24,832 nucleotides of DNA from Bacillota bacterium (GTDB taxonomy: Bacteria > Bacillota > Bacilli > Paenibacillales > Paenibacillaceae), in contig JAEZCJ010000105.1 of NCBI GenBank assembly GCA_023433615.1, positions 1 through 24,832 of the forward strand, read 5' to 3'. How positions within the stretch are numbered: the first letter of the stretch is position 1; the number at the start of each line of letters is the position of its first letter. Of this stretch, positions 1 through 7,528 are shown piece by piece. The position numbers and the translations under genes were made by a program. The notes below the pieces were generated by a model that was not told where the DNA came from, made no database searches, and saw only the letters and a list, made by a program, of their open reading frames with translations.

Positions 1-432
1 GCGTATTACAAGGCATTCGGCACGAAAGGAAGAAAATGGACCCAAGTAAAGAAAGAAGCGTTTGACGTCATGACCGCCTGGGCATTATCGCAAGGCATGG
101 ACCAATCGGAGCTGAGGATTCGCGCTCATAATAACGGCGGTGCGGCGGAAGAAGATTTTTATTATGAGGTTCACATGGACATGACTGGCAAAGAGGTCTC
201 GCGTATGGAGGATTCACGAATAAGCTTGATAGACTGTGAAGGCGGGCTGTTCGTCGTTACGCCTGCGCTTCATCGTATGCTGGAGCCGACAGGGAAAGCG
301 ATTTGTGAATGGTTTGACAGGCAGAAAACGTACAAGATGACAGGTAAATGGTTTGAGGAATATATCATTCAGGGCGGACAAGTCACGTTGGATACAACGA
401 TTAGGATCCATTTCGGCGCAGAGAAATTGTAG
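1..432 (+). CDS. GyrI-like effector-binding domain protein, C-terminal part (5' cut by window)
   Basis: The reading frame is open from base 1 to the TAG at 430-432, so the gene starts before the window and the ATG at 70 is only an internal methionine. The visible 143 residues resemble the GyrI-like small-molecule-binding domain that follows the DNA-binding domain in many AraC- or MerR-type regulators. They begin with AYYKAFG, continue through a helix (AFDVMTAWALSQG) and an acidic YYEVHMDM strand, then GGLFVVTP, and end in the KWFEEYII and RIHFG segments that close this fold. Such domains bind drugs or metabolites. Whether a helix-turn-helix precedes it cannot be seen, so the full protein could be a regulator or a stand-alone binding protein. 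The call rests on pattern similarity only. Confidence 0.6.
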   Translation, partial: AYYKAFGTKGRKWTQVKKEAFDVMTAWALSQGMDQSELRIRAHNNGGAAEEDFYYEVHMDMTGKEVSRMEDSRISLIDCEGGLFVVTPALHRMLEPTGKAICEWFDRQKTYKMTGKWFEEYIIQGGQVTLDTTIRIHFGAEKL

Positions 433-465
433 ATGAACGACGGATACAGCGAGTTGAAATAACGA

Positions 466-502
466 GCGGCAGTCCAGAATTGATACAGTTCAAAGCTGCC
501 GC
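466..502 (-). terminator. possible hairpin downstream of the propeller lipoprotein gene
   Basis: GCGGCAG (466-472) pairs with CTGCCGC (496-502) across a 23-base loop, just past the stop of the minus-strand gene. The loop is long and the T-tract weak (TCGTTATTT on the minus strand), so this is only a candidate terminator. Confidence 0.3.
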
Positions 503-516
503 TGTGAATGGGGCTC

Positions 517-2781
517 TTACCTCGATGCCAGCGGAAGGCGCAGACGCGAGAACGCGCCGTTCGCCGAGCCGAGGTAGAGGCTGCCGTCCGGCCCTTGCAC
601 GGCGAGATGGCTGCGCATGTATTCGCCGTGCGTCTCTGGATAGCCGATGGCTGCATCCTGCAGGCGATAGAGCGCGCGGCCGTCCTGCGGATCAAGCGCG
701 ATAACATCGGGCCCCGCCATGACGAGCAGCGGGCCGCCCTGCGGCGCGAGCAGCATGGTTGGCGCTTGCGCATCTGCAGAGATGGTGCCAGTGCCGATTG
801 TCTGCCATTGGATACGGCCCGTCTGCCGATCGATCGCGGTCGGAAGCCCGTTGTAGGTCGCATACAGCGTGCCGTCACGCGAGAATACACCGCCGAAGGC
901 GCGGCCGGGCAGCGTCCACAGCACCTTGTCTTCGATGGCATCGAAGAGAACGGTCTCGAATTCGGACGCCATCCAGTATCGTGAGTCATCAAGAGGCTTC
1001 TGAATGAGCCAGTGGCCGTTATCGATCGCTTCGACGTACTCGCCCGGAATGATGCGATGCCTAGCGTGAACGGCTCCGCTCTTCATGTCGACTAACATTC
1101 GATCCGCGCCAAGCGTTAACCACCGGACGGTCATGTCGCCGTCGAACGGGTTAGTACGCGGGGCGAAGAACGGCGATTCATGGACGTCGTTCGGGTCGGT
1201 AACGCCGAGCCCGCGAATCGACCATGCCTGCTTGCCGGTCCGCGGATGCAGCGCTTGGAGGGTGTCCGCTTGCAGCACGTAGATATAGGGATCGCTGCTC
1301 GATTGGTTCAGCAGCGTATAAGCTTCCTTGAATGACCTTTCCCATAGCAGCGTGCCGGCTTCCGCGCTCCTGACCTGCAAGAGTCCTTCGGCCTCATCCT
1401 GGAAAGGCTGGCTGAACGTGATGACAGCGCCGCTCGCACTCTTAAGGCCTACGAATTCCCGCTGTTCGGGAAGTACGGCTTCCCAGACCTTCTCGCCGTC
1501 CAGCATGCGAATCTGCTGCACGCGGTTGACGTGCTCGGCCGTGTCCTTGTCGATGCGGGTCAAGACGGTAACGTGTCCGCCGTCCTTGGTCGGGGCTGCA
1601 TCGATTCCCGCATAGCCGGTGTCGATCTGCCAGCGAATGCCGCCGGTCTGGGCATCGACGCCAGCCAGGTTCGAATAGTAATGCATGCCGCTGAAGCCGC
1701 CGTCGTCCCCCAGCAGCAAGAGCGTATCGTCCGAGGCATGCAGCAAGTAGGTGTAGGCCAGCGAACCGTTCGTGCGCCAGATCGTCTCCGCTGCGACAGA
1801 ATGTACCAACGGCAGCGTGCCGTACTCGTAGACGCGGTGGGGATGGCGGTAGCCGCTCTGGGCAATCTGCGCTTCATCCGTAAGAGGCAGCCTCCAGCGA
1901 ACCTCGCGTAATAGCCCCCGCTCATCGAATGAGATAACTAGCTGCTCGTTCGCTCGTTCATACCGCCAGCTCGTCCCGACCCGCAGCGGCTCGTCTGTTA
2001 GGTTGAGCGGGTGCGAGACTTCGCGAACCGCAGGCTCGCCGAGCAGCTCCATGACGCGCTTCTGCGTCGTGCCAGGCGTTAGCAGCGCTTCGGCTGACGG
2101 TCGGAGCAGATGAGCGCCGGCGGCGCTGCTGCCTACGCCGCGCGCGATCGACATAACCAACGCCGCCTGCTTCGACTCGACCCAGACCAGCAGGGGAAGC
2201 GGCGACTCCGATTCGGAGCTTGCAGCATCTGACGGGATAATGACCGCATGCCAATCGAACCAACGATAAGCGCTAAGTACCGCATCATCGTTGGAGGATT
2301 GCCATCGCACAGTACTGCCTGGGAACAGCGACAGCGACGCATCTGGCGTCAGCTGCAGCAAGGCAGGCACTGCCTCTGTCACGGATTGAACGGCTGACGT
2401 CCCATACCAGCATGGGAACCATGATGCACCGTATGGGCTGTCTACCGCGCACCACTCGCCTTGCGTCTCGAGGATCGGATACTGTGCGCCGCTTCCGTCG
2501 TAAAAGTGCGTTCGCAGCGATTGCGTGATCTCGAGACTTCCATCCGCAGGCATAGCATAGAGCGGAGTCGGCATATGGAACGAGAGCGGACTCTGCAGAG
2601 GGGAGTCCACGTTCTCGCCCGCAATGGGCTGGGTTTCGGCGGGCGGCTGGACATTAGTGGCCGTATCCGCTGTGCCCTCATTCGTTGTATCGCAGCCTGC
2701 CATGAGAAATAGTAAGATGAGAAGCAGCCAGCGTAAGCCGTATAAGCGCCGCGCGTCCGTATCGATCGTATCTAGTGCCAT
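517..2781 (-). CDS. lipoprotein with SH3-like, BamE-like and PQQ-type beta-propeller regions
   Basis: The start is placed at the ATG ending at 2781 because GGGGAGG lies 11 bases upstream; an upstream in-frame ATG at 2847 lacks such a site. The 754-residue product has a hydrophobic signal segment ending in the lipobox LMAGC with Cys30, so it should be anchored on the outer face of the membrane. Residues about 70-128 look like an SH3-type domain (GEWCAVDSPYG). Residues about 231-300 look like the small SmpA/BamE fold (LLTPGTTQKRVMELLGEP). From about 330 to the end there are repeated strands with a G-x-x-x-W pattern (GGIRWQ, GEKVWE, GTLLWE, GKQAWS, GRIQWQ), typical of PQQ-like propellers. No enzymatic residues are recognised; a scaffolding or binding role at the cell surface is inferred. 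It is transcribed away from the neighbouring small gene. Confidence 0.75.
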   Translation of the reverse strand: MALDTIDTDARRLYGLRWLLLILLFLMAGCDTTNEGTADTATNVQPPAETQPIAGENVDSPLQSPLSFHMPTPLYAMPADGSLEITQSLRTHFYDGSGAQYPILETQGEWCAVDSPYGASWFPCWYGTSAVQSVTEAVPALLQLTPDASLSLFPGSTVRWQSSNDDAVLSAYRWFDWHAVIIPSDAASSESESPLPLLVWVESKQAALVMSIARGVGSSAAGAHLLRPSAEALLTPGTTQKRVMELLGEPAVREVSHPLNLTDEPLRVGTSWRYERANEQLVISFDERGLLREVRWRLPLTDEAQIAQSGYRHPHRVYEYGTLPLVHSVAAETIWRTNGSLAYTYLLHASDDTLLLLGDDGGFSGMHYYSNLAGVDAQTGGIRWQIDTGYAGIDAAPTKDGGHVTVLTRIDKDTAEHVNRVQQIRMLDGEKVWEAVLPEQREFVGLKSASGAVITFSQPFQDEAEGLLQVRSAEAGTLLWERSFKEAYTLLNQSSSDPYIYVLQADTLQALHPRTGKQAWSIRGLGVTDPNDVHESPFFAPRTNPFDGDMTVRWLTLGADRMLVDMKSGAVHARHRIIPGEYVEAIDNGHWLIQKPLDDSRYWMASEFETVLFDAIEDKVLWTLPGRAFGGVFSRDGTLYATYNGLPTAIDRQTGRIQWQTIGTGTISADAQAPTMLLAPQGGPLLVMAGPDVIALDPQDGRALYRLQDAAIGYPETHGEYMRSHLAVQGPDGSLYLGSANGAFSRLRLPLASR

Positions 2782-2806
2782 TGTCGTGCTCAACCTCCCC
2801 AATGAC

Positions 2807-2835
2807 GTCATAACCATTAGACGACCCGATGGCAA
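2807..2835 (-). promoter_or_regulatory. promoter of the propeller lipoprotein gene
   Basis: On the minus strand TTGCCA (plus positions 2830-2835) is followed after 17 bases by TATGAC (2807-2812), a good match to a vegetative sigma-A promoter, about 26 bases upstream of the chosen start codon. The -10 box overlaps the perfect 10-bp palindrome ATGACGTCAT (2802-2811), which could be an operator. Confidence 0.55.
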
Positions 2836-2906
2836 GAAAGTTGTCATGAACTGAATAACGCGAATCAGTTATGTTAAAAATAGAAAAAAAAGGGAGGCGG
2901 TTATGG

Positions 2907-3080
2907 ATGGATGTTCAGATGGGTGCAGACATTGTGCTGGAGAGAATCAGGCAGCTGCAATCGGCTGGCGGAACGATCAGCAAAAAACGCATCAAGGAGA
3001 GCGATCCGGAGCTCATGAAGAGCGCGCTGTATTACTTCCCGAGCTGGGAGCATGCCGTCAAGAACGCGGAACAGCTCTAG
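2907..3080 (+). CDS. small protein with one homing-endonuclease-associated (HNH_repeat-like) unit
   Basis: The ATG at 2907 is chosen because GGAGG (2893-2897) lies 9 bases upstream; the in-frame ATG at 2871 has no such site. The 57-residue product resembles one copy of the repeat found next to HNH homing endonucleases. It has a first helix (VLERIRQLQSAGG), a turn (TISKKRIKESDPEL), a second helix, and the signature ending FPSWEHAVKNA, which matches the usual FGSWxxAlxxAG. Such repeats are thought to contact DNA. Here a single repeat stands alone with no nuclease beside it, and similar stand-alone proteins are known in Bacillales with no defined role. An overlapping frame starting at 2903 also sits near the ribosome site but encodes nothing recognisable. 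Confidence 0.6.
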   Translation: MDVQMGADIVLERIRQLQSAGGTISKKRIKESDPELMKSALYYFPSWEHAVKNAEQL

Positions 3081-3089
3081 CCGACAGTT

Positions 3090-3137
3090 AAGACCATTCA
3101 TTCCTTGAACGCTGCTTCGGGATGAATGGTCTTTTCA
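3090..3137 (+). terminator. rho-independent terminator after the small repeat protein
   Basis: AGACCATTCATTCC (3091-3104) pairs almost perfectly with GGGATGAATGGTCT (3119-3132), followed by TTTTCAT. The stem is AT-flanked on both sides, so it could also stop the convergent AraC gene. Confidence 0.8.
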
Positions 3138-3163
3138 TGTCATTATGAAGTTTAGTTCTTCAG

Positions 3164-3994
3164 CTAATGCGAACCGAATGTCATCCGATACGCGGTCGGG
3201 GAGAAGCCGGTCGACGCCTTGAAGATTCTGGACAAGTAGGAGACGTCGGGTATCCCGACTCGATCGCCGATCTCGGATAGCAGAAGGTTCGTGGTCACAA
3301 GGAGCAGCTTGGCCTCATCCAGCCTTTTCTTATTGATATATTGAATCGGGGATGTCCCGAACTGCCGTTTGAATACGCGGATGAAATAGTTGGGATGCAA
3401 GTGAGCTTGTTCGGCTAATTCTTCGATCGTCAGGTTGCGGCGGTAATGGCGCTGAATATAGGCGATCACTTGCTGGAGCGGTTCGGATGCCGCGGATGGC
3501 TTGAGCAAATCCTGAGCGGCAACCGCACGTTCCATATAGTAGGCAATCAACCTAAGCATGGCGGATTGAACAAGCAGCGGTCCGCTAACGGAATCGGACG
3601 AATCGCATTCGAGCAGCTCGCGGAAGAGCCGGATCGCTTCGGCATCATGCTTCGTGTCGATATAATAGGGCACTTGCAGCAGATCAAATAGATTGCGTTC
3701 CCCGATTCGGGCAGTAAAATGGCACCAGTACTTCGTGTATCTCGGACCGGACGTATACGAATAAGATTGCTTGACGCCATGCGGCATCAGGAACCATTCC
3801 CCCGGCTTCGGGTTGAATTCCGAGTCGCCGATTTTCAGCCAGCCTTCCCCGTCGCAGATCAAATAGAATTTGTTATAGTCCGGCGTGTAGTCTAGTTCCC
3901 GCCAATCGGTCCACACTTGATTATAGCCGGTTGCGGTTACGCGTACTTCTAGATTTTCCAGATACAGCCGGGTTAATTGCCGTTCGTTGCTCAT
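3164..3994 (-). CDS. AraC-family transcriptional regulator, divergent from the fucosidase
   Basis: A 276-residue one-component regulator with no membrane segment. The N-terminal half is a cupin-type sensor: residues about 38-85 carry LICDGEGWLKIG, PGEWFLMPHGVKQSY and similar strands, and would bind a sugar. The C-terminal hundred residues are the double helix-turn-helix of the AraC/XylS family, with LTIEELAEQAHLHPNYFIRVFKRQFG and ending ISRGFSPTAYR-like as IFKASTGFSPTAYR. The start ATG (3992-3994) is preceded on the minus strand by AGGGGAG. It is transcribed divergently from the GH29 gene 129 bases away, so control of that gene, probably activation by an imported fucoside, is the natural inference. 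Confidence 0.88.
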   Translation of the reverse strand: MSNERQLTRLYLENLEVRVTATGYNQVWTDWRELDYTPDYNKFYLICDGEGWLKIGDSEFNPKPGEWFLMPHGVKQSYSYTSGPRYTKYWCHFTARIGERNLFDLLQVPYYIDTKHDAEAIRLFRELLECDSSDSVSGPLLVQSAMLRLIAYYMERAVAAQDLLKPSAASEPLQQVIAYIQRHYRRNLTIEELAEQAHLHPNYFIRVFKRQFGTSPIQYINKKRLDEAKLLLVTTNLLLSEIGDRVGIPDVSYLSRIFKASTGFSPTAYRMTFGSH

Positions 3995-4061
3995 AGACGC
4001 ACGCTCCCCTGAGGCAGAAGATAGTTTTATCCAACAGGAAGTTAAGATCGGATATTCATTC

Positions 4062-4096
4062 GGATACGCGAAGCTTGCTAGGATGGATTCGTATCC
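4062..4096. promoter_or_regulatory. candidate operator in the AraC/fucosidase intergenic region
   Basis: GGATACG (4062-4068) and CGTATCC (4090-4096) form an inverted repeat with 21 bases between arms, directly upstream of the fucosidase ribosome site. A further GGATA copy lies at 4050-4054. It may be the binding site of the divergent AraC protein. No convincing -35/-10 pair was found in the 129-base gap. Confidence 0.35.
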
Positions 4097-4123
4097 TTAA
4101 TCGAACATAGGAGGCCTTGCTGC

Positions 4124-5623
4124 ATGAATTGGAACACAATCGCTTCTGGTCCGTTTGAACCTACCTTCGAATCGCTCCGACAATTCGAGTGCCCGGAGTG
4201 GTTTCGGGACGCCAAGCTTGGCATCTGGTCGCATTGGGGCGCCCAATCGGTTCCGATGTACGGAGACTGGTATGCGCGCAACATGTACTACGAAGGATCC
4301 GAGCAATATCGCTATCATATCCGTCACTACGGACATCCGTCGAAATTCGGTTATAAAGATCTGGTGCAATTGTGGAAAGCGGAAGCTTTCGATCCGGATG
4401 CGCTGATGGACTTGTACACGGCTGCCGGCGCTAAGTATTTCGTCGCCCAGGCGATGCATCATGACAACTTCTTCAACTACGATTCTAGCATCCATCGATG
4501 GAATTCGGCCAATATGGGTCCGAAAAAAGATATTGTCGCGATGTGGAAGGAGGCAGCCTCGCGGCGCGGCCTGCCCTTCGGCCTTACCGAGCATCTCGGC
4601 GCGACGTTCAGTTGGTTCCAATGGAACAAAGGAAGAGATAATGAGGGGCCGTATGCCGGCGTTGCGTATGACGGAAGCGATCCGGCGTATGAGGATCTGT
4701 ATCTGGCGAACGGCGAACATTACGACCCCGGGAAGAAACAATTCGATCCGATGGATCCCTGGTATACTTCCAATCCAAGGTGGCATCGGCATTGGCTATC
4801 CGTCATGAAGGAAATCATCGATAAGTATCAACCGGATCTGCTGTATTCGGACGGCGGGCTGCCGTTCGCCAGTTCGTGGGAGAAGCAGCAGGTATCCTTG
4901 GACGATCCTGCATTCGAGGCGGGGCTGCTTGCTGTCGCTCACCTCTACAATACAAGCGCGGCCAAGCACGGCGGCGCGAACCGCGCAGTCTATAACCAGA
5001 AGGACCGCCGCAAGGACATCTATTCCGTCGGAATATTGGATATCGAGCGAAGCCAGGAGCCGGATATCAAGCCCGAGCCTTGGCAGACCGACACATGCGT
5101 CGGGGACTGGTTCTACAATGTGAAGACCGTGTATAAGAAACCCGGGCACGTTATCGAAATGCTGATCGATATTGTCGCGAAGAACGGCAATCTGCTCTTG
5201 AACATTCCGCAGCAGCCGAACGGGACGATCGACGACGAGTGCAAGCATATTCTCCGGGAGATGGCAGCATGGATTCGAATATGCGGGGAAGGCATATACG
5301 GCACGCGTCCGTTCCGCGTATCGGGCGAAGGCGATTCTCGCGTGGTCATTGACCACTTCACCGAGAATAAGGTGGATTGGACATCGTCGGACTATCGGTT
5401 CACCCAGAAGGACAATATGCTCTATGCGTTCCAGATGCGGTGGCCGGAAGATAACCTGGCCGTCATTCGCACGCTGACGCAGGCGGATAAAGTGAAGTCC
5501 GTGCGGCTTCTGGGCGTGGGCGAAGTCGCATTCGAACAGCCTTACGGCGCATTGGTCGTCTCGCTGCCTGCAAGCCAGCCGACGGCGTATGCCCACTGCC
5601 TAGCCATCGAGCTCGAGCAATGA
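4124..5623 (+). CDS. alpha-L-fucosidase, GH29
   Basis: The 499-residue product has the GH29 fold from its first residues: WFRDAKLGIWSHWG with His37, the WKAEAFDPDALMDLYTAAGAKYFVAQAMHHDNF block (His112, His113), DSSIHRWNS, and the nucleophile strand LLYSDGG with Asp243. GH29 enzymes release terminal alpha-L-fucose with retention. The acid/base residue cannot be assigned by eye. No signal peptide is present, so it should act in the cytoplasm on imported oligosaccharides. A small beta-rich domain follows the barrel from about residue 395. TAGGAGG lies upstream of the ATG at normal distance. The gene stands alone between a divergent AraC gene and a strong terminator. GH29 members differ in linkage preference; that cannot be told here. 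Confidence 0.92.
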   Translation: MNWNTIASGPFEPTFESLRQFECPEWFRDAKLGIWSHWGAQSVPMYGDWYARNMYYEGSEQYRYHIRHYGHPSKFGYKDLVQLWKAEAFDPDALMDLYTAAGAKYFVAQAMHHDNFFNYDSSIHRWNSANMGPKKDIVAMWKEAASRRGLPFGLTEHLGATFSWFQWNKGRDNEGPYAGVAYDGSDPAYEDLYLANGEHYDPGKKQFDPMDPWYTSNPRWHRHWLSVMKEIIDKYQPDLLYSDGGLPFASSWEKQQVSLDDPAFEAGLLAVAHLYNTSAAKHGGANRAVYNQKDRRKDIYSVGILDIERSQEPDIKPEPWQTDTCVGDWFYNVKTVYKKPGHVIEMLIDIVAKNGNLLLNIPQQPNGTIDDECKHILREMAAWIRICGEGIYGTRPFRVSGEGDSRVVIDHFTENKVDWTSSDYRFTQKDNMLYAFQMRWPEDNLAVIRTLTQADKVKSVRLLGVGEVAFEQPYGALVVSLPASQPTAYAHCLAIELEQ

Positions 5624-5656
5624 GAGGATGACGTAGGAACACTAATCGATTTGTAA

Positions 5657-5706
5657 AAAATACGACCGACTAGCGGGTTATAGCCCCCTGTCGGTCGTAT
5701 TTTTGT
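5657..5706. terminator. rho-independent terminator after the fucosidase gene
   Basis: AAAATACGACCGAC (5657-5670) is perfectly complementary to GTCGGTCGTATTTT (5690-5703), with a 19-base loop and a T-run. Because of the flanking A-run it would also work in the other direction. Confidence 0.9.
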
Positions 5707-5749
5707 TGGCCCAGACTCTCGTTGCGTCATTCCGATTCGGCGCAAATTG

Positions 5750-5795
5750 AAGGTGTCACATTTTGTTAACTATTCCTTTCAAAGCTGTCCCCTTT
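5750..5795 (+). promoter_or_regulatory. direct-repeat activator-type site before the orphan binding-protein gene
   Basis: AAGGTGTCACATTT (5750-5763) and AAGCTGTCCCCTTT (5782-5795) agree at 11 of 14 positions and are exactly 32 bp apart, ending just before the predicted -35 box. AraC-family activators usually bind such direct repeats next to -35. A similar pair occurs upstream of the ABC operon at 16829-16872. Confidence 0.45.
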
Positions 5796-5800
5796 GGGCA

Positions 5801-5829
5801 TTGGTGCAAGTATTGACAAATATTATACT
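5801..5829 (+). promoter_or_regulatory. promoter of the orphan sugar-binding protein gene
   Basis: TTGGTG (5801-5806), a 17-base spacer and TATACT (5824-5829) form a promoter with a good -10 and weak -35, as expected for an activated promoter. A perfect TTGACA at 5813-5818 sits in the spacer but has no -10 at proper distance. In the 324-base stretch from 5624 to 5947, besides the terminator, repeats, promoter and two cre-like sites listed separately, I see no gene. Confidence 0.5.
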
Positions 5830-5834
5830 ACGAA

Positions 5835-5848
5835 TGCAAACGTTATCG
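5835..5848 (+). promoter_or_regulatory. cre-like catabolite-repression operator at the start point
   Basis: TGCAAACGTTATCG matches the CcpA consensus TGWAANCGNTNWCA at 12 of 14 positions, with the core AANCGNTN intact. It covers the predicted transcription start (about 5836), where CcpA binding represses. A LacI-family regulator other than CcpA is the alternative. Confidence 0.55.
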
Positions 5849-5900
5849 TTCACTGCTTTAGTCATTGGAAGGGGGTAAGCTGTACTTACAAACAGCCAAT

Positions 5901-5914
5901 TGGAACCGTTTGCA
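5901..5914 (+). promoter_or_regulatory. second cre-like operator in the leader of the binding-protein gene
   Basis: TGGAACCGTTTGCA matches the cre consensus at 12 of 14 positions with the central CG core intact. It lies about 65 bases inside the predicted transcript, 34 bases before the start codon, where a bound repressor could act as a roadblock. Confidence 0.45.
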
Positions 5915-5947
5915 AATGAACGAACAATAATGAGGGAGGACTTGAAA

Positions 5948-7309
5948 TTGAAACGAATGAAAATGTTTACAACTCTACTGGTGGCCATGATGCTATTCTT
6001 GGCAGCGTGCAGCGCCAACAACGGCGGCAACGCGAATGTGCAAACCGAAACAGAAAATACTACGCAGTCCAATACGGGTACAGAGACGGATCCTTCGGGA
6101 CAAGAGAGTAAGATGGAGGAAATCGACCTCGGCGGACGCACGATCAAAGTGGCAGCTTGGTGGGACCCGAAGCCGGCAGGGAACACGACCGGCGAACAAG
6201 CACGTCTTGCTAAGTTCACCGAACTCGAAGAGAAATATAACTTTACATTCGAGTTCCTCAACGTGCCGTTCGAAGAGTATATGAATAAATTTACGACGAC
6301 AACGCTGGCGGGGGAGCCATTTGCCGATCTTGCCATCATGGAATTAAAGCACGCGCTGCCGGCCGTTAAGCAAGGGCTCGTGCTGCCTGTGAGCGAGTTC
6401 ACCTCGGCGACGGACGACATTAATAACGATCAGCGTCTGATGCGGAGGCTGCCGGCCATCGGCGGCCAGGAATATGCATTCGGCGAGCCGGGGGTCCAGA
6501 TCGTCGGCTTGTATTATAACCGGGATCTAGTCAAGAGACTCGGCGTACAAGATCCGCAAGAATTGTTCGCTGCCGGCCAGTGGACATGGGATAAATTCCT
6601 TGAGTTGGCAAAATCGGCGACACGTGACACGGACAACGACGGGAAGTTAGACACGTTCGGGTACGCGGGCTATGCGGCAGATGCCGCTCGACATTTTGGC
6701 GTCTCCAATGGCGTACTACTGGTCAATGATGATTTGACGCTCGGAATGACGGATACGAGAATGGTGGAAGCACTGGAATTTACCCACCGTCTGTATAACG
6801 TCGAGAACGTCGTCAAAGTAAAATCCGGCAATAAGATGGACTATAACGAGAACAATACGATTAAGGACGGCGATGTACTGATGTCGCTGAACTATGACTG
6901 GAACGTATCGGAGTTAACATTCGAAATCGGCGTCGTCCCTATCCCGGCTGGACCTCAGAGCGACGGTCAACACACGTACGCGAATACGGCGCAGAACGGC
7001 TGGTTTATTCCGAAAGGCGTACAGGATGCCGACTTGATCTATTCGATCTGGGAGCAAAGCTATGATATCCCTCCGACAGAGGAATACTTGGGACAAGATT
7101 GGCTCGAATCTCGGTTTACGAATCAGACTGACATCGACATGGCTCTTCAACATATTAACGGCACCGGCCGACTTACGCTTGAAGACGGCATACCGGACTT
7201 CCCGTTCTACGCGTTCATGGAGGAGATTATTGTCCAGAACCAATCCGTTTCCGCTACACTAGAGAAACATAAGCCGGCTGCGGAAGCAGCGCTTGCCAAG
7301 ATTAAGTAA
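5948..7309 (+). CDS. extracellular sugar-binding lipoprotein, ABC transporter (no adjacent permease)
   Basis: A TTG start at 5948 is chosen because AGGGAGGA ends 7 bases before it; the next ATG (5957) is too far. The 453-residue product begins with a lysine-rich signal peptide and lipobox LAAC with Cys21, so it is a membrane-tethered receptor. A low-complexity linker rich in N, T, G and E follows, then the family-1 solute-binding fold (WWDPKPAG start, TTTLAGEPFADLAIM, GLYYNRDLVKRLG, GQWTWDKFLELAK, NGWFIPKG). Residues 227-235 read DTDNDGKLD, a calcium-loop-like insert seen in many Paenibacillus binding proteins. No permease or ATPase genes adjoin it. It probably feeds the permease pair at 16979-18833 or one elsewhere. 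The ligand is unknown; an oligosaccharide is likely from context. Confidence 0.88.
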   Translation: MKRMKMFTTLLVAMMLFLAACSANNGGNANVQTETENTTQSNTGTETDPSGQESKMEEIDLGGRTIKVAAWWDPKPAGNTTGEQARLAKFTELEEKYNFTFEFLNVPFEEYMNKFTTTTLAGEPFADLAIMELKHALPAVKQGLVLPVSEFTSATDDINNDQRLMRRLPAIGGQEYAFGEPGVQIVGLYYNRDLVKRLGVQDPQELFAAGQWTWDKFLELAKSATRDTDNDGKLDTFGYAGYAADAARHFGVSNGVLLVNDDLTLGMTDTRMVEALEFTHRLYNVENVVKVKSGNKMDYNENNTIKDGDVLMSLNYDWNVSELTFEIGVVPIPAGPQSDGQHTYANTAQNGWFIPKGVQDADLIYSIWEQSYDIPPTEEYLGQDWLESRFTNQTDIDMALQHINGTGRLTLEDGIPDFPFYAFMEEIIVQNQSVSATLEKHKPAAEAALAKIK

Positions 7310-7344
7310 CGGTGGCTGAATCGCAATCGGGAACAGGCGGCATA

Positions 7345-7388
7345 ACACCCCGGGCAGACCCTATTGGGTCTGCCTCCGGGGTGTTTCG
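7345..7388 (+). terminator. strong rho-independent terminator after the binding-protein gene
   Basis: ACACCCCGG-CAGACC pairs with GGGTCTG-CCGGGGTGT around a CTATT loop, followed by TTTCGGTT. The long GC-rich stem separates the binding-protein transcript from the GH4 gene. Confidence 0.88.
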
Positions 7389-7433
7389 GTTGGCTTGCAT
7401 TCATGTGTGCATATGTCTCATTTGGTTCATTAT

Positions 7434-7446
7434 ATTCGTGACGAAT
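7434..7446. promoter_or_regulatory. palindrome upstream of the GH4 gene, possible operator
   Basis: ATTCGT-G-ACGAAT is a perfect 13-base palindrome 83 bases before the GH4 start. A TATACT hexamer (7484-7489) downstream could be the -10 box, but no good -35 sits at the proper distance, so an activated promoter or another arrangement is possible. Confidence 0.3.
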
Positions 7447-7528
7447 GACCTCCTTGGCTATCTACACTTCATTCTACATCACCTATACTACACCTAGCAT
7501 CGAAGAAAACGGAGTACGGGGGGACGTT

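Noticed and set aside
2802..2811. ATGACGTCAT palindrome as a regulatory site in its own right
   Set aside because: It is a short perfect palindrome that overlaps a promoter box; 10-bp palindromes occur by chance at this scale, so it is only mentioned within the promoter entry.
2903..3091. Alternative 62-residue frame starting 4 bases before the small repeat protein
   Set aside because: It has a usable ribosome site distance but an unfamiliar sequence, while the frame at 2907 shows a coherent repeat signature.
5813..5818. Perfect TTGACA as -35 of the binding-protein promoter
   Set aside because: No acceptable -10 lies 15-19 bases downstream; the TATACT at 5824 is too close, so the weaker TTGGTG at 5801 fits better.
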